Assembly: GCA_951799445.1 (NCBI GenBank) | Contig: OX637290.1 | Span: 23,244,987 to 23,308,986 of the forward strand | Length of the DNA stretch: 64,000 nucleotides | Source of the DNA: Pseudisothecium myosuroides | Taxonomy: Eukaryota; Streptophyta; Bryopsida; Hypnales; Lembophyllaceae | Direction of reading: 5' to 3' | Shown here: one piece after another, positions 11,109 through 22,385 of the stretch | How positions within the stretch are numbered: the stretch's first letter is position 1 | How the letters are laid out: every line of letters starts with the position of its first letter | Translations under genes and position numbers: made by a program | The notes under the pieces: model-generated | What the model was told of the DNA's origin: nothing | Seen by the model: the letters and a program-made list of their open reading frames with translations, nothing else | The model's database searches: none

Positions 11109-13849
11109 CCGTTTAAGAAAATTTGACATGCAATATTGAAGGTAAACTACTAGAAGCTTTTTTTTTCATTGAAAAAGGTAAATATTTGATTTTGAGAGGT
11201 CCTCAAAGGCATATATGTACCATTAGTGGAAGAGTAAAGCTTGCCAATTTCACTTGATTTGAGATCTACAAAATTGTACTTTACCATTTGCTTTGAAAAT
11301 GGTCCCAATGGAAAGAATAAAGTGTTTTCATGATTTTCACCGTTGAAAATTCAAAACATGTAAATGACGATTTGGAGTTAGTTGCAATATCTATTTATAA
11401 AAAAAATTGCATTTCAAGAATTGCAAGGTGGATTGTGTAATGAATTTGATAACTCTTCATTTGAACTTAAGGTTTTTAGAAGTGCATTTTAGTGTCCTAA
11501 TGCAATTTCTAGTTGTTCATAGTCTCATAGAACCTCCAATCCCAAAATACTCTTATGCACAAATTTCTTAAACATTGTGGGGAGGGGTTGCATACTAAAA
11601 CTAGGATACTTACATTTCTCTTGTTACAATCTCACAACTCCTATGCAATTTCACACTCAAAATAGGTATGCATATAAATAAACAAGATCTTTAAACATCT
11701 ATATGGTTAGATTGTGAAAAAAAACAATTTGCTTCATGGGGAATAACTATAAGTCCATTTTCTTTTTTCATAAGAAAAAAACACTTGAAAAACCTTGGGC
11801 ACTTAGGGATTAAGAGTCTGTTCGTACTGTGTCCTACATGAGATTCCCAAAGAATAAAATGCGTTACTCAAAGACATTAGGAGTGAGAATTTATCACTAA
11901 TCATTTAGATGGACAAAACCAATAAGAAGTATATGGGTGTCAGTGATTGTTTTGTCTTTGAATAGCATCAAGAATAGCATCGAGTTATTTTATTTTATTA
12001 GGTTTGGTATTTTAAGAGTTTTTATAAATGATTAAATGGTGTTGTATGTTATTTACTAGTGGAGATATTTGCTAATTATTTTATAGTTTATATTTATGTC
12101 TTAGTATATATGTAGCATATTTAATGGCTATGTTGTTTATATTTTAGTGTGGGAACTTTTAATCCTGTTCAATAATATAATGTTTCAATTGCCAATAGAA
12201 CCAAGCTTGCATTCAAGATTTCTTCTTTTTCATTTTGGATTGGGCTCTTCTTAGAAAGAACCCCTCCAAAAGCCTTAGGGCCTTTGCCTTGAAGTTCAAG
12301 AATATTATATGCAATGAATACTAAACCATTATGGTGTTGGACTCAATATTGTTGATGGTAATATTAGCTTCAAGTGATGAACATACCAAATCAAGAGCAA
12401 AAATGACTGAATGTATTCATAACATTTAATAGCCCTCATGCCTACTACCTTTCTATCAAGCATCCTACTCATCACATTGAGCTTCTACCTATCCACTTAG
12501 CTACTAATGAAGTACTATTGGATGTGGAATATTTTATATCACCAATTGTTGAATATTCCATAGCATCTAGTGTAGAACCAAGGCAATGACAGTGCATGCT
12601 ACTGAATGTTATGATGCGGTAAAAAATGTCTTACATTGAATTTGAGTATTTTAGAAAAAATTAGATTTTTTTTATTTTTTTTCATTTTGGATTGAACCTG
12701 AAGTTCTAAACGCCCAAAAGTAAGCAAATCCAAGAATCCATGTAATATAAATTTGACAGAGGCAAAATGGACAAATCCAAATGTACCTCCTACTCTTGTA
12801 TGAGCCCAATTTTGCTCTGTTGCAACTTAACCATAGAAGGATGCGGCCCCCATACCCAAAATAGTCACTAAAACAATCTCATTATTGGACCAATAGGTCC
12901 AATATGATATAGGAAATGATAATTTAATTTTTTGGGATTGGTTGAATAAATTATGTGGAGCATGAACTCTAATCTTTGTACACAAAAAGCATCATATGGC
13001 TTTTAATATATACGTTGAAACACATTGTCCTTTTCAACAAATATTTCAGATGCAATGGCATTATGATGTAACAATGGTTCCTGGGGCAACCTATACTTTC
13101 TCTAATACAATCCCATGCTCTCAATTCCAAAAAAAAATTCAAATATCGTGGGAACCAACATCATTTGCATGTTTGTTAAATTATGAATATTTTAAATTCT
13201 ATAAATGTCAACTTCCTTCAACTTTTGTGTACAACAATCTAAAATGATGTATACCAAGATGCCAAGGCACAAAAAGTTTTTTTGGAGTTTCAAAAAAAAT
13301 TTGACAAAAGATAAAGTAATTCCAAATTGTGGCGTTAAAAATGAGTTTTAGACATGGCTAACTTTGAAATTGATTTTCTTTCACATCACAACTAATTTTT
13401 TCTTGAAACTTCCCCATGGTTATGTGTTATATGTCGCTTACTACAACTTTAGTGTATATACTTTTAGACTTTGCCCATTGACACTTATGGTATGGTTGCT
13501 TGAATGAAAAATTATCAAATCCATACCCAGTTTTGGCAGTCACTGTATGTAATTGAGTGATCAGAAATGGGTTGCCTCCCCTAGTCCATAACTAAAAAGC
13601 AAGATATCTTTGTGAATAGTAAATGGGCCAGAGCTAGCTACCTACGTAGCTGCCTTCTAGAAGCCCTCTTCCGTCTCCAGTGGGGCAGGCGGGCAGTGCA
13701 CGTGTGTCTTGGGAGAGTAGGAAATTCGAAGCTTCTATAGTGGATGGATGAGAATCGTTGAACATTCATTTTCTCTGAGGCGGTACTAGCTAAGGTATTT
13801 GAATATCTGGCTTCTTGAAATCCAGTCCAGAGTTCCGTCTACAGTAAGC
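11109..13849. other. No gene recognised; unassigned AT-rich DNA
   Basis: Apart from the possible TTAA-family end at 11810 I see nothing supportable. An 83-codon frame at 12996-13247 has no recognisable content. 13600-13850 is less AT-rich. Confidence 0.5.
11760..11813. repeat. Isolated TTAA-family 3' end
   Basis: CTTGGGCACTTAGGGA|TTAA resembles the family terminus (CCTTTAGGGG|TTAA), but no matching 5' end is clear upstream. Possibly the remains of an old copy. Confidence 0.3.
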
Positions 13850-14078
13850 TTAACCCTTAAACGTCCAGGTGGACGTGTTGTGGCCGATGAATGACAAGAG
13901 AATCTCCTGTGTAGGACAGAACTGCAACTATTCATCTTCCAAATTTTGTGGGAAAAGGGAAGATCACCTACAATAGTTTGACTTCCAATGAGTGCTTTTG
14001 CATTACTTTAATCCAACAATTCACACAGTGACAAAACAGATGATTTCTATGGTTATGAGCCCGATGTTCAAAGGTTAA
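13850..14078. mobile_element. Short TTAA-ended miniature element (229 bp)
   Basis: TTAACCCTTAAACGTCCAGG at the left and, reversed, TTAACCTTTGAACATCGGGC at the right. The terminal TTAACC(C/T)TT is close to the A families. A diverged piece lies at 20862-20950 (AATTTTGTGTGAAAAGGGAT). Confidence 0.65.
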
Positions 14079-14104
14079 GTTAGACCTTGGAGGAGCAAGA
14101 TCAT

Positions 14105-14360
14105 GCTAAATCCTCCATTCCAAGTGGGACCAGCAGGATTAATTTACCCCGAGGGAAAATGCAGGAATTTTTTATTTGCCACACATGATAAAATTGGCAA
14201 ATTTTGAATTCATATTTGCAATCACAGGCCCCAAGTTAGTTGCAGGACGTGACAAATATGGAATTAACACGACACAAAATAGGGGGCTTTTTTTTACATT
14301 TATCCCGGAGAATACAAAATTCACCCTACTAGTCCCACTTTGAATCATGGAGGATTTAGC
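14105..14360. mobile_element. C-family miniature element
   Basis: GCTAAATCCTCCATTCCAAG at the left, GAATCATGGAGGATTTAGC at the right. The interior is reversed relative to the 483 copy (GGCCCCAAGTTAG). Confidence 0.8.
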
Positions 14361-14388
14361 ATCCGGCTTAGACCTACCAAATGTGGAT

Positions 14389-14626
14389 GGGGTGAACCAC
14401 CCCCTTGCTTATCCTCCCTAAACCATTCTAGGGATGCATGTAAATAAAAAGATCCCCTATTTTGTACTTGATTAATTTATCTTCTACACCTCTCCTAGCT
14501 AATTTGGGGGCTCTAATTGCAAATATAAATTCAAAACTTGCAAGTTTTATCATGCGTGGAAAATTTTAATAATTCAGCGTTCTTCCCAGGGATAAATTGC
14601 GGACAAGCAAGGGGTTGGTTCACCCC
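14389..14626. mobile_element. C-family miniature element with different ends
   Basis: Ends GGGGTGAACCACCCCCTTGC and, reversed, GGGGTGAACCAACCCCTTGC (19 of 20 identical). The middle CTCCTAGCTAATTTGGGGG matches C, but the termini differ from those at 483 and 14105. Confidence 0.8.
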
Positions 14627-14956
14627 GGCCCAAAATAAGGCTGAAATGTGGCCCCAGGGTTTTTAATTTCATTTGAGGGGCTGGATGGAAAGCAATTCAC
14701 ATCCATAGACATTGATAAAAATACAAAAAATGCAGATTAAATTACATTTATTCGTTCAAAAGTGTGTGCATTCATACATTCAAGAGCACCATTGTCTCCA
14801 AAAATTGTTACACTTTAGTGTATCATCCATTGAGATTGGGGGATAAATTGTTAAATTTTCCCTCAAGTGTTTTTGTATTGATTTTCAGTCAAGATAACGA
14901 CTACATGATTGTGGGTCTTTGTTTGAGATGTTTTGTTGTTGTCAATCAAAGTACAA

Positions 14957-15181
14957 TAGAACCTCTCTCAGTGCATAGTCCCAATACTATACATTAAGAG
15001 AGGTTTATGCATTTGGAGAGGTGCAATAATGTACGTGTCGCTTCTAACTACATGGCCTCCAATCACATGGCTTTTAACGACAAGGCCTCCAACCACTGTT
15101 CAACAATAAAGGCTTCAAAGTACAATCTCTCTTAGTGCATATTATGCACTAACAGAATATACACTAAGAGAGGTTCTACTA
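14957..15181. mobile_element. Miniature element with TAGAACCTCTCTTAGTG ends
   Basis: ATAGAACCTCTCTCAGTGCATA at the left (first 17 bp decisive) and ACACTAAGAGAGGTTCTACTAT at the right. An inner reversed copy (CTCTCTTAGTGCAT) at 15125 makes the structure compound. Confidence 0.7.
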
Positions 15182-15917
15182 TATACATTGACTTAGGTGG
15201 TGCATGGGTGGAGCATAAATTATCACTTGAGAGGGACAAAATAAGTACCTAAGATGAAGGGTTCAAATAACTTCCATATACTTCTTTCTAATCTCAATGC
15301 ACCATCATAATGGGGTCATTTTATCCCTCTTTGGATTAAGATATGACTCGGTGTGAATAATCCGTAAGTGGCTAATAGAAATTCTTTTGCTTTTGTAGAT
15401 AATAAAATCCCTTGATTGATAAAAATACTCACTCTGCTACAATTTCAATTAGTTGAAATGTTATTTAGAAATATACTTGGGAGGTATAATGTCATGTCTC
15501 TGGAAGTAAGGCAGGATTAAACTTAATTGAAATACAATGTTATAAGCTTTGTGCTATAATTTGCAAGTTCATAGCTTCCAAAGCTTGTCTGGCAATCCAT
15601 TCCACCAAAATTTCTTGAAGTGATAACACCACTGATAATGATCAAATTTACCATTTCTTGCCTATAGCCTTTGTTCCACGCCCTCCTATGTAATATTCAT
15701 GACATCCATGGGCGCATGGAACAAGATAAATAAAGCAATTCAAATAAAACAATCCACCAAGACAATGTATTCCTACAAGTAAGATAATTTCACCTAATTG
15801 TGATTTGTTTCAAAAATCGCCCTTGAGAAATTCTTGCATGAACTACAAAGGTTTTATTCACGATGGAGCATCGATGGTCAATTTTTGCCATACCTTTATT
15901 TTCATCCCTCAAAGCCT

Positions 15918-17727
15918 TTAAGTCCCAAAGGCCTTTTTTCACTAAAAATCATTCAAAACTACCATTTTTATTGCAAAGAACCAAAAAAATTAAGAATACT
16001 TTAAAAAATAAATTTAACCATAGGATCTTGTGTTAGATAGTTAGTATAAAAATGTGTGGAAGAAGTTCTGAAAAACTTTGACCGCATAGATTACAAGATA
16101 GTTGTGTTTAATTCCTCAAGTTATTTTATGTTTAGAAGCCCATAACTGCATCAAGATGCTTGTATCAAAAGCAAAGCTAAAATCTTCATCCACATTTATT
16201 TATTTTTAAATCCAACTATAGTATCCTTTAGTTAACTTGTTCAAGGTACATCTCCCAAAAAATTTAGAATGAATATCCCACCAATTGTAAGCTCAATGTG
16301 CCTAAATTTCAAGATGTAGGATTTTAGCCAACAACTTCTAGCCCTTCCTAAAGGTGAAATTTTTTCTTTCAACATTTTTGGAAAAATATCTATGTCTTAC
16401 AACTTGTACATTTTATTCATTATTTTGAAAAATGAATTGAGAATATATGTAAAACAATTCAACCAAAAAAACTTTCATATTCATCTTTAAAAAAATTATA
16501 AAGTGGACTCTAGTATTAAATGAAAGAAAAGCCTAAAATGCTAATAAATTTTATAAAGAATTTAGAATTGTTAATTCCAAAGGTGAGAATATTATAGTAA
16601 ACAATTGATATCATTTATAATTGTTTTTATCTGAAAATTTTCAGAATTGAATTTAAAAGACAACTGTATATGAGTTTTTTTTGCCTTCATTGCCTACAAA
16701 ATAAAACTCCTCCTCATTTTACCTCATGATCGTGAATGGTTCAAATGTTTTTGAATAGGTATCATTCTATACAATCCAGTAAAGTTAATTAATGTTTTTT
16801 AAAATATATTTTTTGTTGTCCAATTTGACATTGAAATAAAACTTAACTTTTAAGCTTTGCATTATTTACCAAAATGATGTAAAATAGAGCTTCACACATA
16901 GATTAAAATGCTAGGCATCCATTCTATAAATTCTATGAAAAAATTTCAAATTATGAAGTCACCAGAACTTGTCCAAGTTCTCAAAATATCCAAAGTGGGC
17001 TCTTTAGTCCTTTATGGGTTAGTGAAGGAAACAAGTTTTTTTGCCCTTTGTGTGACTCTATAACATTTGAATTTGAATCCTTTTCATAAAAAAAAATTTG
17101 CTCTGGAGATTTTGAATTCAAAAATTGAGTTGAGAATTAGGATAAAAAATTCAAAAACAACAATTTGACCTTTATTCTTTAAAAAATTATTTAGTAGAAG
17201 CAACTTCTAGATAGAAGAAAAACTAAATCCTTAATTGCTCTAAAATGGAATTGAAACACACTAATTCCAATGGTGAGATTATTCTAGTTAGCAAATTGAT
17301 AATTGTCAAACTTCATTTTTGAAAAATTATGAAATCAAATTAAAAAACAAACCCAATATAAAATTTTCTCAAGAAGGTGCAATGATTGCCTGCAAAACAA
17401 AAAGCTCCATAACCTTCACATCACTTATTCAAATGGAACGAATCAAAGCTTCCACATAGACAAAAATATAATCTATAAGAAGCAAATTTTCTAAAAAGCT
17501 TAAAAAAAAAGCTTTGATGGATGTTTTTTCTTTACTCAGCAACCTATTTTTGGGCTTAGGGTGGCATGATTTTTGTTCTCAAGAACCAACTAGAATGAAA
17601 ATTATATTTTTTGAAAGTTAATGTGTTATATTATATTAAATTATAATAAACATATTAGGATTTAGGATGATCAAAACACTGCTTTGATTACCCTACTAGG
17701 TAGATGGTCCAAATGCTTTTGGAATAA
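15918..17727 (-). mobile_element. Decayed A3 element interrupted by a reversed A2 copy
   Basis: Begins TTAA|GTCCCAAAGGCC and follows A3 (CATAGGATCTTGTGTTAGAT; GACCGCATAGATTACAAGAT), resumes after 17022 (TAGTAGAAGCAACTTCTAGA; GAAAATTATATTTTTTGAAA) and ends near ATAA 17724-17727. Without the inner element it is about 907 bp, near the 923 bp of the intact A3. Confidence 0.7.
16108..17022 (-). mobile_element. Reversed A2 element (915 bp) nested in an A3 copy
   Basis: In plus-strand order it opens TTAATTCCTC with ATGTTTAGAAGCCC behind it (A2 3' end reversed) and closes GGGCTCTTTAGTCCTTTATGGG|TTAG (A2 5' end reversed). The A3 relative at 25120 has a single site where this element sits. Confidence 0.7.
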
Positions 17728-18456
17728 TACTAATAGCTTCTTTAAAAAAATTTAATTTAAGTCATTTTGTAATTTTTTGACACATACAATATTCTATGAA
17801 TTTTCAAAGTAGAAAACATGGAGCACCTACTCACACTACTAGACTCCCCTTAAACAAACAACCTTGAAGAACAAATAATGTCAACTCTCATTGAGTACCT
17901 CAAATAAGTCTTCAATATTGCAAGGTCTTTGTTTGCACATGCGAGCAACATACGCTTGTATGCACAAAACAACATACCATTTTCTTTGTATGAACCGAGT
18001 GTATGATGTTTTCAAGCTCAAAGACATATAAACAATTTACAACAATTTGATCTGGTGGTTCTCACAAAAGCAAACACATGACCACCATTGCAACTAGCAT
18101 ACGAATGCAATACAAAAATGGAGAAGTAATTTAGACCTGAAGTCCTTCCACATTTTACACCGTGGTTAAATGACAATATAAGTGGAATTGCGCCAATCGG
18201 CTATATAATTTGTGAGTGCAACATTATATGAAAATTGCATTGCAATGTCCAAAAGAATTGCAAATTTTATAAAACACTTGCATTGATGCTCTATGAGTTC
18301 TTGAAAAAAATCCAAGTCAATAGGAACTTTCTTGCACCTTCAAACACATCTTTGTATCCTCAAACATGTGTACATTGGGTGGGCAATCGTATTCAACCTT
18401 TATTTGGAGGATCGTTATCTTTTGAGAGGATTGTAGAAAGTCATATACAATACGGT

Positions 18457-19445
18457 ACCCGGATAGCAGGTTCGGCTTAAATTAATTATTTTTACAAGTG
18501 CCAAATTTTTCTGCTAATTTTGGGACCAAGTAGCCAAATTCAAAAATAAATGTAAAGATGGTTTGCCAAAAATCCAAAAAATCCATTGAGTCAAATCCCA
18601 ATCTACCATTTGACAATGTACCTTGAGAATATTTATTTCACAAGATCTTGAAGGGATTGCTTCATAGACATTTTGTGAGAGTGGAGGGTGGAGAGGTTGT
18701 TTTTATAATGAAATTCATTGTCTGCCATGAATCCTCAAAGGATATGGGACAATTTCAAGATTGAGAGCTTGACCACTTATTGTTAAAATGCAGAAATTGT
18801 GTTGAATGCTAAACTTCATACCTTATTTTGGCATAGTAGAATAGTTTTTTACAGAAAACTTTTAACTAACAAAAGTTGGAAAATCAAGGTAAATTTCATC
18901 TCCAAAATTTGTTTAAGATTTTAAGCCTCCAATCAAAAGTTATGGACAAAATTCAGAGAGGATGTTTGAAAAATGTTCCTTCCAATCCTTCTCTGAATTT
19001 TCTCTATAACTTTTGCTTGGAGGCTTAAAATCTTAAATGGATTTTTGGAGAAGAAAGTTACTTTGATTTCACAAATTTTTTAGTTCAAATTTTTTGTAAA
19101 AAGTTACTCTACTATGCCTAAATGAAGTCTAAAATTTTACTTTAAATAAAATTCCTGCTTTTGACTTAACTATGAGCGGTTGAGCTCCTTCTAAACCTCA
19201 ATTTACATATCCCATATAGGTTGCTTTACCTCCTACCACTTCACTTGTATAAAGTTCTTGTCTTCTCAACTTGTTACACTCAAAATAACAAGTGGTGTTT
19301 GAAACAATGGAAGATGGAAGCTGAATATTTTTAATTTTATGAAACTTAAAGCCGGATTTTCAAAAAATAATATTCTAAAGTGCCAAATATTATTTTGGAC
19401 TTAAATTAAATATTCAGCACCAAAGTGTCGAACCTGCTATCCGAG
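18457..19445. mobile_element. Foldback element of about 990 bp
   Basis: Ends ACCCGGATAGCAGGTTCGGC and, reversed, ACTCGGATAGCAGGTTCGAC. The two halves are inverted copies almost throughout, centred near 18977 (GATTTTAAGCCTCCAATCAA against TTGGAGGCTTAAAATCTTAA). No frame is conserved across the arms. Confidence 0.8.
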
Positions 19446-19730
19446 TACAGTATATGGTACCATATTTGACTCCTAAAAAGACAAACCTTGTAATAAAATC
19501 ATTGAATTCATAATTCAACAATTAGCATCTTTCATTTGGATGTTATTTTATCATCGTAACATTACCATGCAGGTAGAATATGTGACCATTTTGTAACTTC
19601 TCAAGTATGTATAGTCGCAATAATGATCAAAATTGGAAGGCCCATGTGTGAGTGGAGTCAGCTTGACATTTTGGACAAATTTTTGTCACTACTATAGACT
19701 TCACAATTTTTGCACCTTCCATGTCAAATA

Positions 19731-20311
19731 CTCCTTCTGTCTCAAAATAAATCCAGGGTTTCCTAAAAATTGCTAGACTAATGTGTGAGCTATTCCTATT
19801 TTCAAGGGATTACGGAGATATTGTAGCTTTTACTAAATCCCACTAGGCGTGAAAGAATGGAAGTCAAACGTGAAGCCATGCATGTTGAAAACAAGTGGCA
19901 AAAGTGACAAATTTTTGCCTTTTTTGGAACTGCTCTATTGATATTAATTTTGATCATTCTTCGAGTAATGTTGGTGCAGTGACGTTCATTGATGTCCTTT
20001 GTATTCAATTCCAACAATGTCTTGTGATTCAACTCCAAGAAATTCTCAACAAGAGATTTGTTAGTAGTAGATTTTGTATAGTTTTGAGTTGAATTCTTTG
20101 CCTTCGGTTGGTTAGAGATTGCGTTTTGATTCCCTTTGCAAAGATCAATTTGCTATGTAGTTTTTGAAGTGTGACATCTACAGATTCTTTTGCTTCAAGG
20201 TGTTCAAACTAGCTTCAGTTGTTGTCCATCAAGTTGTGGAGAGCTAATTTCAAACTTAATTTGAGACAAGTATATTTGGAAACCCCTGGATTTATTTCGA
20301 GACTAAGGAAA
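19731..20311. mobile_element. Stowaway-like element, about 580 bp
   Basis: Left end CTCCTTCTGTCTCAAAATAA after TA; right end reversed reads CTTAGTCTCGAAATAAATCC. Both continue into CCAGGGTTTCC. A short frame inside (19802-20038 minus) has no coding character. A second copy lies at 48808. Confidence 0.7.
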
Positions 20312-20329
20312 TCCCCAAACCACCAATTT

Positions 20330-20455
20330 GGTCACAATAAATCACCTTGTTGCCTCCATCTGGACAAACAATGAGCCATGAGGTAACATGAGGTAACTTC
20401 TCTGTGGTAATGCAACCTAATTGTCACGGCAACCCAATTTCACAATTTAGTGTAG
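20330..20455. repeat. Right half of a D-family element
   Basis: GCCTCCATCTGGACAAACAA and CAACCCAATTTCACAATTTAGT match the right halves of the D units at 21278 and 21518. The left half is missing. Confidence 0.6.
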
Positions 20456-20519
20456 AAGAAGAAAAATCATTGACCTCAGAAGGCCAGGCTGGTTACCATG
20501 AAACTATCATCCTTCGGTT

Positions 20520-20820
20520 GGTAAGGTAGGGGGCTGTAAAAGTGACCTGTCTCTAAATGTGATTTGGTAGATTCTGCCTCGTAACATGTACCAGAAGTGT
20601 ACATTTCAGGAGGGGGTCGCTTTTAGAACCATTGTGTTTTCAACTTCAAAAATTCATAACTAATTCCATGAATGTCCAAAAAATATGAAACGACTTGGGT
20701 TAGATGCCAATTCCATTTTTCTTATCAAGAAAATTTACTGAAAATTGTTTTAAGCAGTTTAGCTTCCCCCAAAATGCAAATCAACTCTTAAAAGGTCGCT
20801 TTTACAGCCCCTACCTTACC
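20520..20820. mobile_element. B-family miniature element, best preserved
   Basis: Terminal repeats: GGTAAGGTAGGGGGCTGTAA at the left and CTTTTACAGCCCCTACCTTACC (reversed GGTAAGGTAGGGGCTGTAAA) at the right. 301 bp, no frame. Confidence 0.85.
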
Positions 20821-21277
20821 ATGTGAATCATTTGCTTAGAAAAAAACACCAAGAGCACTCATTAGAAGTCTGCATCTTTCGAATTTTGTGTGAAAAGGGA
20901 TCTTGCACACTGGTTGGATTCTCTGTCACCCATTGAACGCTTAAGTTAAGAGTCCGCAGTCACGGTGACGTTACATGGTGAAAAAGTCTACTTATTGTTG
21001 TTTAGGCTGACTGCTGACCTGGCAAAATACTGTTGACAGTGAGATTTTCCAAATTGTTTTTTCTGACATCAGCTTCAGTTATGATGACTGCCATTCTAGA
21101 AAACCAACTGATATTTCTTTTTTTTTGTGTTGTGTAGGCCGCACTCAGAAGAAAAATTGGGCAAGGTAGGGAACCAATCCTCTGTTAGTATTACTTATTC
21201 CTTCCGATTCCACCATCCAAGCACTCAAATGATCCTTGGCTCCAACAGAGTCAAAGATGCTTCCATACAACACCTAA

Positions 21278-21755
21278 ACTGAATAGTGAAATTAGGTTGC
21301 CCCACACTACTTTCTCGACATTCTACACTATATCAACATGTACGGTTACTTTAGAAGGACGCAATAAACTAAGAATTATGTGTATGGCATGGGTTGATGC
21401 ACTGATTCGTGGCTCGGGATTAGAGATTGGCATGTGCCTCCATCTAGACAAGCATTAGTCATAAGGTACCTTCTCTAGGGTATTTATCAAGACAACCCAA
21501 TTTCACTATTTAGTATGCACTGAATAGTGAAATTAGGTTGTCCCACACTAATTTCTCGACATTCTACACTATATAACTATGTTCAGTTATTGTAGAAGGA
21601 TGTAATAATGTAGGAACCATGTGTACTCCATGGATTGGTACACTGGTTCATGGCTCGGGTTTAGAGAATGGCATGTGGACAAGCAATGAGTCATGAGTGA
21701 CTTCTGTGACAAAGGCAATTTAATTGTTAAGACAATCCAATTTCACTATTTAGTG
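21278..21755. repeat. Tandem pair of D-family miniature elements
   Basis: Two units of about 240 bp (21278-21517, 21518-21755), each opening ACTGAATAGTGAAATTAGGTTG-like and closing CCAATTTCACTATTTAGT. They share TTTCTCGACATTCTACACTA. A third, half copy is at about 20330-20455. Confidence 0.8.
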
Positions 21756-21787
21756 TAATGATTTAAGGATTGGATCTAAAATGTAGT

Positions 21788-22108
21788 AAGGTAACTAAGG
21801 TAGTCTGCTTTTAAAGCGACCATTTAAGATGTGATTGCCTTCTTGGAGAATCTATACTCCTTGAAACAATTTTCAGTAATTTTTGTAGGAAGAATAATGG
21901 AATTGGCATCTAATTCAAGTTGTTTCATATTTTTTGGACCTTCGTGGAATTAGTTATGAATTTTATAATTTAAAACACATAGGTCACCAAAAGCAACCAC
22001 CTCCTAAAATGTACACTATTGGTACATTGAAGAAAGCAAAATGTACCTTTGTATCATGATAAATTGCTTTTAGAACACGGTCGCTTTTAGAGTAGACTAC
22101 CTTATACC
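21788..22108 (-). mobile_element. B-family miniature element, reversed
   Basis: AAGGTAGTCTGCTTTTAAAGCGACC at the left (first 18 bp decisive) and its reverse, GGTCGCTTTTAGAGTAGACT, at the right. GTACATTGAAGAAAGCAAAA is shared with the other B copies in reverse. Confidence 0.8.
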
Positions 22109-22385
22109 CTAAATGGACTATATAAGCAATTTAGCACAATTCCCATTATTATATTGAAAAACTTTTGGTGGGGTCCTCTTACTAGTCAAAAGCGGATTTT
22201 AGATTCTCTTAGAATGCATTTTTTGAACACTTGTATGACTGAATAAACTATGAATATTCAAAGTCTTGAAAATAGGTGTTTCTAAAACCAACACTAGACT
22301 CTCATAAATAATAGGAGTACATTTTAGGCAAGAATTTTCAGGGGTCAATTCTAGAAAGGGGTCAAAATTGGGTGTAGTTACCTTA
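22105..22385. mobile_element. F-type miniature element copy
   Basis: Shares GAATGCATTTTTTGAACACT and ATAGGTGTTTCTAAAACC with other F copies. The right end is GGGTGTAGTTACCTTA, the standard F terminus reversed. It abuts the B element at 21788-22108. Confidence 0.65.
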
